From Collinsella sp. (GTDB lineage Bacteria > Actinomycetota > Coriobacteriia > Coriobacteriales > Coriobacteriaceae): 20,247 bases of DNA. The first letter of the stretch is position 1. The number at the start of each line of letters is the position of its first letter. Below are positions 7,156-14,115 of the stretch, piece after piece. Position numbers and translations under genes: made by a program. The stretch is taken from assembly GCA_031292915.1 (NCBI GenBank), contig JAUMSH010000065.1, positions 1 through 20,247 of the forward strand, given 5' to 3'. Below the pieces are notes generated by a model that worked only from the letters and a program-made list of their open reading frames with translations, had not been told where the DNA came from and did no database searches.

Positions 7156-8532
7156 CTACTCCTCCACGGCCTGCGTGCCGGCGGTACGGGCCAAATCATC
7201 GATTGCCAGGGTGTCGACGCTCAGGGCGCGGTGACGCCCGTCAAGCACGGGCTCACCGGTCTGCTCCACGGCCAGCGACTTGCCGGTGCGCATGTGCCAC
7301 GCGGCTCGGCGGCCCCAAACCAGAGACTCGAGCAGGCTGTTAGAAGCCAGGCGGTTCTTGCCGTGAACGCCATTGCAAGCCGTCTCGCCTGCGGCGTAGA
7401 GCTCGGGCATCGAGGTGCGGCCGTCCTTGTCGACCCACACGCCGCCCATAAAGTAGTGCTGCGTGGGTGTGACGGGAATGGGCTCGTCCAGGATGTCGCG
7501 GCCATCCTCCAGGCAGCGCGCGCGAATATTGGCAAAGTGCCCGGTCACCACATCGCGCTCGACGGGGGCAAAGCTCAGCCACTCGTGCTCGGCACCGTCC
7601 CGCTTCATCTGCTCGCGAATAGCGGCGGCGACCACATCGCGCGGCTGCAACTCGTCGGTAAAACGCTCGCCGGCGGCGTTGAGCAGAATCGCGCCCTCGC
7701 CGCGGCAGCTCTCGCTGATCAGGAACGTACGACCTGGCTGCGGCGAGAACAGGCCCGTGGGGTGGATCTGCACGTAGTCCAGGTGCTCCATCTTAATGCC
7801 ATGCTCCTGAGCGATGTAGCAGGCGTCGCCCGTGAGCTGCGGGTAGTTGGTCGAGTGGTCGTATACGCCACCGATGCCGCCCGTCGCCCACAGCGTATGG
7901 CGGGCATGGATCTTAAACGGCTTACCGACATGCACACCCTCAGCGGCATTTGCAAGCTCGTCGGCGGGGCGAGCTGAATCGTCCTCGCCCACGGCGGCGG
8001 CGACGACACCAGTGCACACCGTGGCCCCATCGCGCTCGGCCGTCAGGATGTCGGTCATGGCAACGTGTTCGAGAATCTGCACGTTGTCCAGCTTGCGGAC
8101 AGCCTGGAGCAGCTTGGTCGTAATCTCCTTGCCTGTAATATCGGCATGGAAGGCGATGCGCGGGCGGCTGTGCGCACCCTCGCGGGTAAAGTCGAGGCTG
8201 CCGTCGGCCTTGCGCTCAAAGTCCACGCCCATGGCCAGCAGGTCGTTGATGACCGAACGACTCGAGCGAATCATGATGTCAACACTCTCGCGGCGGTTCT
8301 CGTAATGGCCGGCGTGCATGGTGTCCTCAAAGAAGGCATCGTAGTCCGAGCCTTCGGGCAGCACGCAGATTCCGCCCTGCGCGAGCATCGAATCGCACTC
8401 ATCGACGGCACCCTTGGAGAGCATGATTACGCGCGTGCTCGTCGGCAGATTGAGAGCCGCATACAGGCCCGCCACGCCGCAACCAGCAATGACGACGTCA
8501 CACTCCATATCGGGGTATTGTTTGTTTTCCAC
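7156..8532 (-). CDS. nadB: NadB, L-aspartate oxidase
   Basis: 458 residues from a GTG at 8532, chosen because GGGAGAGGA stands about five bases upstream; an ATG at 8577 would add 15 residues and has no good site. It oxidises L-aspartate to iminoaspartate with FAD, the substrate of NadA. The FAD Rossmann motif DVVIAGCGVAGLYAALNLP is near the N-terminus. Further marks are SMLAQGGIC, the HPTGLF and SESCRGEGAIL active-site region, ERFTDELQPRDVVAAAI, and near the C-terminus TPTQHYFMGGVWVD and ASNSLLESLVWGRRAA. This pattern separates NadB from fumarate reductase flavoproteins, and the operon confirms it. Oxygen or fumarate can be the electron acceptor in the family; which one applies here is not visible. 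Confidence 0.97.
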   Translation of the reverse strand: MENKQYPDMECDVVIAGCGVAGLYAALNLPTSTRVIMLSKGAVDECDSMLAQGGICVLPEGSDYDAFFEDTMHAGHYENRRESVDIMIRSSRSVINDLLAMGVDFERKADGSLDFTREGAHSRPRIAFHADITGKEITTKLLQAVRKLDNVQILEHVAMTDILTAERDGATVCTGVVAAAVGEDDSARPADELANAAEGVHVGKPFKIHARHTLWATGGIGGVYDHSTNYPQLTGDACYIAQEHGIKMEHLDYVQIHPTGLFSPQPGRTFLISESCRGEGAILLNAAGERFTDELQPRDVVAAAIREQMKRDGAEHEWLSFAPVERDVVTGHFANIRARCLEDGRDILDEPIPVTPTQHYFMGGVWVDKDGRTSMPELYAAGETACNGVHGKNRLASNSLLESLVWGRRAAWHMRTGKSLAVEQTGEPVLDGRHRALSVDTLAIDDLARTAGTQAVEE

Positions 8533-8588
8533 AGGAATCCTCTCCCTTGTAATGTGGCATAAGGGATGGTCCCTCATGTCACATTGGC

Positions 8589-9614
8589 TTAGCGCGCCGC
8601 GTACTCGAGCATGCGGTCGAGCGTGAGCTTGGCCTGATCGGCCGCCTCGTCCGACACGCCAATCTGCACCTCGCCCTCGCCCGTCTCCAGGCAGTGCACG
8701 AGTTTTTCGAGCGTGATGAGATCCATGTTGACGCAGGTGGGCTGCACCGCAGGGAAGTAGAACTTCTTGCCGGTGCCCTGGCAGCGGCGCTCAAGCTCGT
8801 AGAGCACGCCGCGGACCGTCACGATAATGAACTCGCTCGCGTCCGACTCCTCGGCATACTTGATGATGCCGGCAGTGGAGCCGATGTAGTCAGCCTCGGC
8901 CAGGACGTCGGCCTTGCACTCGGGGTGCGCCAGCACGAGCGCGTCGGGATGCGCCTCCTGCGCGTCGACGATCTGCTCGACGGTAATGATGTGATGACGC
9001 GGGCAGTAGCCGTTGTTGAGGATGACGTGCTTTTGGGGCACCTGCTCGGCCACAAAGCGGCCCAGGTTCTGGTCGGGAATGAACAAGATGTGCTGCTGCG
9101 GCAGCTCGGAGACAATCTTGACGGCGTTAGAGCTGGTAACGCACACATCACTCCAGCTCTTGATCTCGACCGTCGAGTTGACGTAGCACACCACGGCCAG
9201 GTCGTCGCCATACTCGGCGCGCGCCGCGTCGACCGTCTCGCGCTTGACCATGTGCGCCATGGGACAGTCCGCGCCCGGCTCGGGCAGCAGCACGGTCTTG
9301 GTGGGATTGAGCAGCTTGGCGCTCTCGCCCATAAACTCCACGCCGCACAGCGCGATCGTCTGCTGCGGCAGGCTCTTGGCGAGCTTTGCCAGGTAGAAGC
9401 TGTCGCCGACGTAATCGGCAACGGCTTGGACCTCGGGCGCCACGTAGTAGTGCGCCAGGATCACCGCGTCACGTTGGGTTTTTAGTTGCTGAATGGCCTC
9501 GACGAGCTCTGCGGGCACCAGTGCCGCGCGCTCCGTTGCCGTCGTTGCCGATGCTAGGCCGGCCGCGATATCGCGTGCAAGCTCCGACGCATCCATGTTC
9601 GCGCTCTGTGCCAT
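8589..9614 (-). CDS. nadA: NadA, quinolinate synthase
   Basis: 341 residues from the ATG at 9614, with AGAGGGG five bases before it; a TTG one codon upstream is less likely. It condenses iminoaspartate and dihydroxyacetone phosphate to quinolinate using a [4Fe-4S] cluster held by three cysteines. The expected ones are C90 (ALCGVEFM), C204 (NNGYCPRHH) and C294 (QPTCVNM). Other marks are ILAHYYVAPEVQ, YVGDSF, LLPEPGADCPMAHM and YVNSTVEIKSWSDVCVTSSNA. It is the first gene of the operon and lies directly downstream of the promoter with the large palindrome. The cluster makes the enzyme oxygen-sensitive, which fits an anaerobe. Confidence 0.98.
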   Translation of the reverse strand: MAQSANMDASELARDIAAGLASATTATERAALVPAELVEAIQQLKTQRDAVILAHYYVAPEVQAVADYVGDSFYLAKLAKSLPQQTIALCGVEFMGESAKLLNPTKTVLLPEPGADCPMAHMVKRETVDAARAEYGDDLAVVCYVNSTVEIKSWSDVCVTSSNAVKIVSELPQQHILFIPDQNLGRFVAEQVPQKHVILNNGYCPRHHIITVEQIVDAQEAHPDALVLAHPECKADVLAEADYIGSTAGIIKYAEESDASEFIIVTVRGVLYELERRCQGTGKKFYFPAVQPTCVNMDLITLEKLVHCLETGEGEVQIGVSDEAADQAKLTLDRMLEYAAR

Positions 9615-9649
9615 CAAGGCCCCTCTCTTTTGGCGAATCTTGGGGCTTT

Positions 9650-9678
9650 AGTATGACACCTAGGTTTACAGCTGACAA
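9650..9678 (-). promoter_or_regulatory. Promoter of the nadABC-niaR operon
   Basis: On the minus strand TTGTCA (9673-9678, five of six consensus bases) and CATACT (9650-9655, four of six) are spaced by exactly 17 bases. The start codon lies about 36 bases past the -10. One whole arm of the palindrome at 9656-9699 fills the space between the two hexamers. Confidence 0.7.
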
Positions 9679-9699
9679 GACAGCTGTAAACCTAGGTGT
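9656..9699. promoter_or_regulatory. Perfect 19-bp inverted repeat, probable NiaR operator
   Basis: ACACCTAGGTTTACAGCTG (9656-9674) and its exact reverse complement (9681-9699) flank a six-base spacer. Each arm itself contains CCTAGG and CAGCTG palindromes. The element overlaps the -35 and fills the spacer of the nad promoter, so a bound protein would block RNA polymerase. NiaR is encoded in the same operon, which makes it the natural ligand; this is inference, and I have not compared it with a published NiaR matrix. Confidence 0.75.
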
Positions 9700-9841
9700 A
9701 AAGTTGAAATAAAGATTCAATCATGTGGCAGGTCCATATTCGAACTGGCAAGCTGAGGATAGCTGAGCTCTCGATGGCGCAGGAGGCATCTTTCGCCACC
9801 GCAATACCGCTTGGCGCGAGTTGCACGCCGTGGGGCGCAAA

Positions 9842-9872
9842 CGGTCCGCACCCCCACAAGCGGTCCGCACCC
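9842..9872 (+). promoter_or_regulatory. Direct repeat upstream of the LytTR regulator gene
   Basis: CGGTCCGCACCC occurs at 9842-9853 and again, identical, at 9861-9872, start-to-start 19 bases. LytTR regulators bind paired direct repeats roughly two helical turns apart, so this may be an autoregulatory site. It lies 35-66 bases before the start codon. I see no good -35 near it, as is common for activator-dependent promoters. Confidence 0.45.
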
Positions 9873-9907
9873 AATGTGGCAAAATCGAACTACTAAGGGG
9901 GCTTAGA

Positions 9908-10630
9908 ATGCTCAAGATTATTGCCTGCGACGATGATGTCGCTTTTCTAGATAGACTGCACCGGATGATCGACCGTTGGTCGACCGAGACGGGCACGACG
10001 GTCGATGTTGCGCTCGTCACGCGCGGCGAGGACCTGCTGGCCCGCCATGCCGCATCGCGCGCCGACATCATTCTGCTCGACATGATCATGCCGCTCGTCA
10101 ACGGCATGGACACCGCACGCGAACTGCGCCAGGCCGACACCGCCGTGCGCCTGGTGTTCCTCACCTCGTCACCCGAGTTCGCGCTTGAATCCTACGAGGT
10201 CCGCGCCTTCGACTATCTGCTCAAGCCCGTGACTTACGAACGCCTGGCGCAGTTACTCGACGAGCTTTCGAGCATGCGCCCAGCGGCAACCGACGAGCTC
10301 GTGATCAAAACTTCCTTTGGCTACCACGCCCTGCGCCTGTCCGACATCGAATATGCCGAGGCGCGCAACAAGCACGTGGTCTTCCACCTGCGCGACGGAC
10401 GCGATATCGAGGCACTCGAGTCGTTCCGCAGCGTCGAGGACCGCTTGGAGCAAAACGCGGTCTTCTTTAAATGCCACCGCAGCTACCAGGTCAACCTGCG
10501 CAATATCGATCACTTTGACCGCACGGACATCGTCATGCGCTCGGGCACGTGCATCCCGCTTTCGCGCAGCTGCAAGCAGGGATTCCAAGACGCCTACTTT
10601 GCGGCGCGCTTTGAGGGTGGGAGACACTGA
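9908..10630 (+). CDS. LytTR-type response regulator (AgrA-like)
   Basis: 240 residues from the ATG at 9908, with AAGGGGG six bases upstream; an in-frame start at 9821 adds an implausible basic tail. The receiver domain covers residues 1-120: acidic pocket D8-D9-D10, phospho-acceptor D58 (ILLDMIMP), T86 (VFLTSS) and K106 (YLLKPV). The LytTR DNA-binding domain covers about 135-235 (ALRLSDIEYAEARNKHVVFHLRDG, then FFKCHRSYQVNLRNI). This pairing controls peptide-signalled or stress genes in other bacteria. The kinase gene follows with a one-base overlap (TGATG). The target genes are unknown; the direct repeat upstream suggests self-control. Confidence 0.95.
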   Translation: MLKIIACDDDVAFLDRLHRMIDRWSTETGTTVDVALVTRGEDLLARHAASRADIILLDMIMPLVNGMDTARELRQADTAVRLVFLTSSPEFALESYEVRAFDYLLKPVTYERLAQLLDELSSMRPAATDELVIKTSFGYHALRLSDIEYAEARNKHVVFHLRDGRDIEALESFRSVEDRLEQNAVFFKCHRSYQVNLRNIDHFDRTDIVMRSGTCIPLSRSCKQGFQDAYFAARFEGGRH

Positions 10631-11907
10631 TGGTCTCCTCGGTCGAAATGGTCCTTTGGGCAATCCACCACGCCACGACGCTACTCTTTGGCGTCTTTGC
10701 CTCGGCGGCGCTGTGCGGTGTCGAGATCAACCGGCGTCATGCGCTTGAACTGGTGTTGGTCGGTGCCGTAACCGGATGCGCATTTGGCCTCGCCAATGCC
10801 GTCGGCGGCGAGCTTTTTGCCCGCCAGGTATATCCGCTCGTCGTGCATCTGCCGCTCGTCATCTATTTGTGCGCGCGCTACCGCCTGAGCCCGCTGCTTG
10901 CCGTGCTCGGCATTACGAGTGCCTATCTGAGCTGCCAGTTCAGCAATTGGATGGGCATCGCCGCATTTGCCGCAACCGATTCTCAGATCGCGTACTATCT
11001 GGCGCGCATCGCGACCACACTCGCCGTCTTTGCCGTCCTGTTGCATTGGGCCGGCGACATCGGTCCGCGCTTGGCGATTAAAAGCACCACCGAGCTGGGC
11101 ATCCTTTTAATCCTGCCGCTCGTCTATTACGTCTTTGACTATGCCACCAACGTCTACACCACGCTGTTCCACTCGGGCTCGGTGGTAACGGTTGAGTTTT
11201 TGGCATTTGCGCTCTGTGCCTTCTATCTTATGTTTCTTGCCGTTTACCTGCGCGAATACGAAGAAAAGGAAACCGCTGAGCGAGAGCGCTGGATGCTCGA
11301 AACCCGCGACAGCGCCGCCATCAAAGAGCTCGAGGCTTGGCGTCAATCTGGGCGCGAGCTGTCGATTCTTCGCCACGATATGCGCCACTTCCTACGCGGC
11401 CTGGCCGCTTTAATTGAGGAGGGCCACACCGACGAGGCGCTCAAACGCATCGATGAACTCTGCGAAGCCGGCGATCGCACCGCCGTACGCCGCTTCTGCG
11501 CCAACGAGACCGTAAACATCGCGCTTTCGTCATTTAACTCGGATATCAATAGAAACGGCATTGCCGCCAACCTGCGCGCCGCCGTACCCGAAACCATCCA
11601 CGTAGGTGACGCCGACCTGTTTAGCGTGCTCTCAAATGCCTTGGAAAACGCTATCACCGCCGCAAGCGCCGCACCCCAAGGAAAGCGATTCGTCGACTTT
11701 GACCTGCGATTAGAGGACGGCCAGCTGCTGCTGTTAGTTTCCAACACGTTTGACCGCGCGCCGCGCATGGTCGACGGCATGCCCGTGACCCGGCATGCGG
11801 GCCACGGCTTTGGCACCAAGAGCATCAAACTTGCCGTGGAGCGCATGAACGGCAACTGTCAGTTCCGCATTAACGGCGATCGGTTTGAGCTGCGCGCTGT
11901 GATGTAG
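10630..11907 (+). CDS. Membrane sensor histidine kinase, AgrC-like (GHKL)
   Basis: 425 residues. The first about 207 residues hold six or seven hydrophobic segments (about 8-28, 38-56, 67-82, 88-105, 122-140, 155-171, 186-206), with no large outer domain. A short coiled linker follows. The phospho-acceptor box ILRHDMRHF places the histidine at H249, in the form typical of AgrC/FsrC kinases. The ATPase domain has an N box LSNALENAI (about 335-342) and a G box GHGFGTKSI (391-399). It should phosphorylate the LytTR protein encoded just before it. No AgrB-like protease or short peptide-precursor gene is visible on either side, so the signal is unknown. Confidence 0.93.
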   Translation: MVSSVEMVLWAIHHATTLLFGVFASAALCGVEINRRHALELVLVGAVTGCAFGLANAVGGELFARQVYPLVVHLPLVIYLCARYRLSPLLAVLGITSAYLSCQFSNWMGIAAFAATDSQIAYYLARIATTLAVFAVLLHWAGDIGPRLAIKSTTELGILLILPLVYYVFDYATNVYTTLFHSGSVVTVEFLAFALCAFYLMFLAVYLREYEEKETAERERWMLETRDSAAIKELEAWRQSGRELSILRHDMRHFLRGLAALIEEGHTDEALKRIDELCEAGDRTAVRRFCANETVNIALSSFNSDINRNGIAANLRAAVPETIHVGDADLFSVLSNALENAITAASAAPQGKRFVDFDLRLEDGQLLLLVSNTFDRAPRMVDGMPVTRHAGHGFGTKSIKLAVERMNGNCQFRINGDRFELRAVM

Positions 11908-11912
11908 AAGTG

Positions 11913-11969
11913 CGGCGCCGATCTCGCGGCGTGTCTTGCCCGCCAGGCAATCGCTCACCGGCGCCGATC
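11913..11969. repeat. 11-nt direct repeat flanking a small hairpin, in the convergent gap
   Basis: CGGCGCCGATC occurs at 11913-11923 and 11959-11969, between the kinase stop and the stop of the convergent gene. A TTGCC/GGCAA hairpin lies between the copies. There is no T-run, so a clear terminator for either gene is missing here. Confidence 0.5.
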
Positions 11970-11971
11970 CG

Positions 11972-12547
11972 CTACAGCGGAGCGGCCGCCGGGGTCAGCT
12001 GCTTGATGTAGGCCCACATGCGCTGCTTGGCCGCTTTGTCGGTCAGCGCCACCTCAAAGCCATCGAGCGCGAGCACGCGGCGGCCCTGCACATGGGCGAC
12101 CAGGCCGGGCTTGAGCATGGCGGTGTCGAAGTCATCGATTGCCACAAGCATGTCGGCATAGGTCTCGCGCATGGTATCGGCCGCGCGATCATCCAGCAGC
12201 AAGACCGCCTCGGGGTCCAAAGCCTCAAGCGCCTCACGGAACAGCTCGCACGGCAGAGTCTCGCCCACCGCGACCGTCCCATCACCCACGCCGGCGACGC
12301 TTGCCAGCACGCAAAAATCCTCGGGCGCGTAGCCGATGGCCCCAAGCGCCTTGCGCAACGCCGCGCCATCCGGGCCGGCGGCAAGCTCGCCACCCGAACG
12401 CTCGGCCTCGTCCAAATCGCCTTTGACCAGCACGATCGGCGAGCACGCGTTGCCCGCGATACGCACGCCACGGACCGCAAGCGATGTGAGCTCCTGCTCG
12501 GCCGCCTGGGCGATGGCTTCTTTTTTCTGGCTTTGTGACGTGGACAT
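11972..12547 (-). CDS. Uracil-DNA-glycosylase-fold-like protein, probably catalytically degenerate
   Basis: 191 residues from the ATG at 12547, preceded by GGAGAG. I do not recognise it as a named family. By eye it lines up loosely with family 4 uracil-DNA glycosylases: IVLVKGDLDEAERSGGELAAGPDGAALRKALGAIGYAPEDFCVLASV resembles their GEAPG..E...GRPFVGRAGQLL...IGL..DVYITNV segment. EALDPEAVLLLDDRAADTM resembles I.P.VIV.LG..A...L. RRVLALDGFEVALTD stands where THHP/TYHPAALL is expected. The catalytic motif, the HP motif and the four iron-sulfur cysteines are all missing. It could be an inactive relative or an unrelated alpha/beta protein. It is divergent from trxA, from which it may share a control site. 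Coding status is well supported; the fold call is a guess. Confidence 0.6.
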   Translation of the reverse strand: MSTSQSQKKEAIAQAAEQELTSLAVRGVRIAGNACSPIVLVKGDLDEAERSGGELAAGPDGAALRKALGAIGYAPEDFCVLASVAGVGDGTVAVGETLPCELFREALEALDPEAVLLLDDRAADTMRETYADMLVAIDDFDTAMLKPGLVAHVQGRRVLALDGFEVALTDKAAKQRMWAYIKQLTPAAAPL

Positions 12548-12575
12548 GCGCTCTCCAATCGTTTGCGTGCCCACC

Positions 12576-12629
12576 ATTATATAAAAGAGCCGCCCGCGAG
12601 TGGTTGCTTTGCGGGCGGCTGGGTATAAG
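12576..12629. promoter_or_regulatory. Divergent promoters around a 10-bp inverted repeat
   Basis: A minus-strand TATAAT (12576-12581) faces the gene at 12547 and a plus-strand TATAAG (12624-12629) faces trxA. Between them AGCCGCCCGC (12588-12597) and GCGGGCGGCT (12611-12620) form a perfect inverted repeat with a 13-base loop. Good -35 hexamers are missing on both sides. The symmetric placement suggests an operator for both genes, or a hairpin in either leader. Confidence 0.45.
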
Positions 12630-12683
12630 CACGGTCGTACTGAGTTTTACGCGGCCGAGCCGCGTCGCATTATGGAGGTCACC

Positions 12684-13004
12684 ATGGCTGACATTAATCA
12701 GATTACCCCCGAGAACTTCGATTCCATCGTTAACGACAGCCTGCCCGTGCTGGTCGATTTTTGGGCACCGTGGTGCGGGCCCTGTCGATCCCTCTCGCCC
12801 ATCGTTGACGAGGTTGCCGATGAGCTGGCGGGCAAGCTTGCCGTTGCCAAATGCAACGTCGACGACAACCAGGACCTGGCCATGAAGTATGGCGTCATGA
12901 GCATCCCCACGCTGATTGTGTTTAAGAACGGCGAGGAGATTGACCGCTCGGTTGGCGCTCTACCCAAGGCGAGGCTGCAGGCGCTGCTGGAGAAGCATCT
13001 GTAA
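12684..13004 (+). CDS. trxA: Thioredoxin
   Basis: 106 residues, the normal length, from the ATG at 12684 with GGAGGT four bases upstream. The redox active site is WCGPC with C31 and C34, after the strand PVLVDFWAP. The cis-proline is P75 (MSIPTLIVF), and the end KARLQALLEKHL is the usual final helix. It is a cytosolic protein-disulfide reductase, re-reduced by thioredoxin reductase, which is not in this window. It stands alone on the plus strand with a hairpin about 120 bases downstream. Confidence 0.98.
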   Translation: MADINQITPENFDSIVNDSLPVLVDFWAPWCGPCRSLSPIVDEVADELAGKLAVAKCNVDDNQDLAMKYGVMSIPTLIVFKNGEEIDRSVGALPKARLQALLEKHL

Positions 13005-13125
13005 TACGCTTGTTACATGTTGCCGTCTGCCTGCCGTCCATGAGCGCTTTTGCACCGCTCGCCGGACTTCTGGATGCACCGAGTGCAACCACGGATAGTA
13101 TGGTAGTCACAAACAGCCCCCAGTG

Positions 13126-13163
13126 AACGGGTGCGGGTCGCACAGACTCGTACCCGTTTTCTT
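13126..13163 (+). terminator. Hairpin with TTTT tail between trxA and the small His-rich gene
   Basis: AACGGGTGCG (13126-13135) pairs with CGTACCCGTT (13149-13158) with one G-T wobble across a 13-base loop, then TTCTT. It would end trxA transcription. Because it lies 70 bases before the next gene, it could instead be a leader attenuator for that gene. The remaining 13005-13125 shows only TAGTAT (13096-13101) as a possible -10. Confidence 0.55.
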
Positions 13164-13235
13164 ATGCAGCTGCGCGCAGAGCGGGCGTAGTAAAATCTGA
13201 ACCACTGAACTGCCCCATACAAAAGGAGATTTCCC

Positions 13236-13484
13236 ATGCATGATGTTGGAATGAACATGAGCCAGCTTGCCATGAGCGTCAAACAGGTCGACGACACCAT
13301 CGAGCTCGCTCATGAGTGGAGCCATCAGTTGCTGCATGCGACCGAGAATTTTGACATGGAGCGCATCGGCGCCAAGCTCGAGGCCGCCATGGCCGCGCTG
13401 CACGAGGCCCACGACGCACTCGAGGGCTACGAAGAGGCCATCGAGGCCGACCACAACTCCGTCGGCTCCGTGAAGCTGGTGTAA
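13236..13484 (+). CDS. Small acidic His-rich protein upstream of nikR
   Basis: 82 residues. ATG at 13236 has AGGAGA seven bases upstream, so it is a real gene. I do not recognise the family. It is predicted to be almost all helix with no signal peptide or membrane segment. It is strongly acidic: about 16 Asp/Glu against 4 Lys/Arg. Histidines are H2, H26, H30, H34, H56, H59 and H73; H26-EWS-H30 matches the HExxH metal-binding pattern, and H56-EA-H59 is an HxxH pair. The nikR GTG follows one base after its TAA, so both are made from one message. A cytosolic nickel- or metal-binding role, possibly feeding the hyp pathway or NikR, is inferred from composition and position only. Confidence 0.85.
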   Translation: MHDVGMNMSQLAMSVKQVDDTIELAHEWSHQLLHATENFDMERIGAKLEAAMAALHEAHDALEGYEEAIEADHNSVGSVKLV

Positions 13485-13485
13485 A

Positions 13486-13998
13486 GTGGCCGAACACGAG
13501 CACGGCTGCGGGTACGAGCACGAGCATCCGCACGGGGCGGACGGTGACGCGGGCTGCCACTGTAGTGGCTCCGGCTCCGAGCTGGTCCGTTTTTCGGTTA
13601 CCGCACCCGACGACCTGCTGCGCCGTTTTGACGAGCAGATCGCGCGCCGCGGCGACGTGGCCAACCGCTCCGAGGCCGTGCGCGACCTGATTCGCGCCTC
13701 GATCGCCAAGGAGCAGATGCGCACGCCCGATGAGCATGTTATCGGATCGCTCACCATGATTTACGACCACCATACCGGCGACCTGACGCGCCGTCTGGAC
13801 GAAGTGCAGCACGACTACACCGACGAGATCGTATCGACCATGCACGTGCATCTGGATCACCACAACTGCTTGGAGATTCTGGCGCTCAAGGGTCGCGGCG
13901 AGCGCGTCTACGAACTAGCCGACCGCCTGCTGGGCCTGCGCGGCGTTAAGCACGGCGAGCTCACGTGCGCCGCCACCAAGCAGAGCCTGGGGCTGTAA
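13486..13998 (+). CDS. nikR: NikR, nickel-responsive ribbon-helix-helix regulator with His/Cys-rich N-terminus
   Basis: 170 residues from a GTG at 13486; a TGA at 13471 closes the frame upstream and no other start precedes the DNA-binding part. Residues 32-75 are the ribbon-helix-helix domain (ELVRFSVTAPDDLLRRFDEQI, then NRSEAVRDLIR). Residues about 85-165 are the ACT-like nickel domain with H109, H120, H122 and C128. Their spacing (11, 2, 6) is that of the square-planar Ni site of E. coli NikR (H76, H87, H89, C95). Usual NikR is about 130-140 residues. Here residues 1-30 add six histidines and three cysteines, C8, C24 and C26 (HEHGCGYEHEHPH, then CHC). Its likely targets are nickel uptake or hydrogenase genes. 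It sits directly before the hyp genes. Confidence 0.95.
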   Translation: MAEHEHGCGYEHEHPHGADGDAGCHCSGSGSELVRFSVTAPDDLLRRFDEQIARRGDVANRSEAVRDLIRASIAKEQMRTPDEHVIGSLTMIYDHHTGDLTRRLDEVQHDYTDEIVSTMHVHLDHHNCLEILALKGRGERVYELADRLLGLRGVKHGELTCAATKQSLGL

Positions 13999-14029
13999 CG
14001 GGATTTCCCGCAGCGCACCTGCCAAATTG

Positions 14030-14090
14030 GGACAGGTTTGTTTTGGCAGGTTTAGAAGTTTTACCTACCAAAATAAACCTGTCCTTTTTT
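14030..14090 (+). terminator. Strong 22-bp hairpin with T6, between nikR and hypF
   Basis: The arm at 14030-14051 (GGACAGG..GGCAGGT) pairs with 14063-14084 (ACCTACC..CCTGTCC) over 22 bp, with one G-T wobble and one C-A mismatch, across an 11-base loop. TTTTTT follows at 14085-14090. This should end nikR transcription, which would give hypF its own promoter or make it depend on read-through. The AT/GC composition of the stem also looks like a mobile palindromic element. Confidence 0.75.
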
Positions 14091-14115
14091 GGTCGGTTTT
14101 GATGAGGGGTGTCGC

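Noticed and set aside
6316..7977. A 553-codon plus-strand frame across nadC and nadB
   Set aside because: It runs over two well-supported genes on the other strand and has no recognisable motif.
13096..13220. GTATGG and CCATAC as a NikR-type operator
   Set aside because: The half-sites are more than 100 bases apart, far from the N16 spacing of known NikR boxes.
14089..14115. TTG start for hypF at 14089
   Set aside because: It lies in the terminator T-run and adds nine residues before the conserved MRHVHIHVTG start, which has GAGGGG at good spacing.
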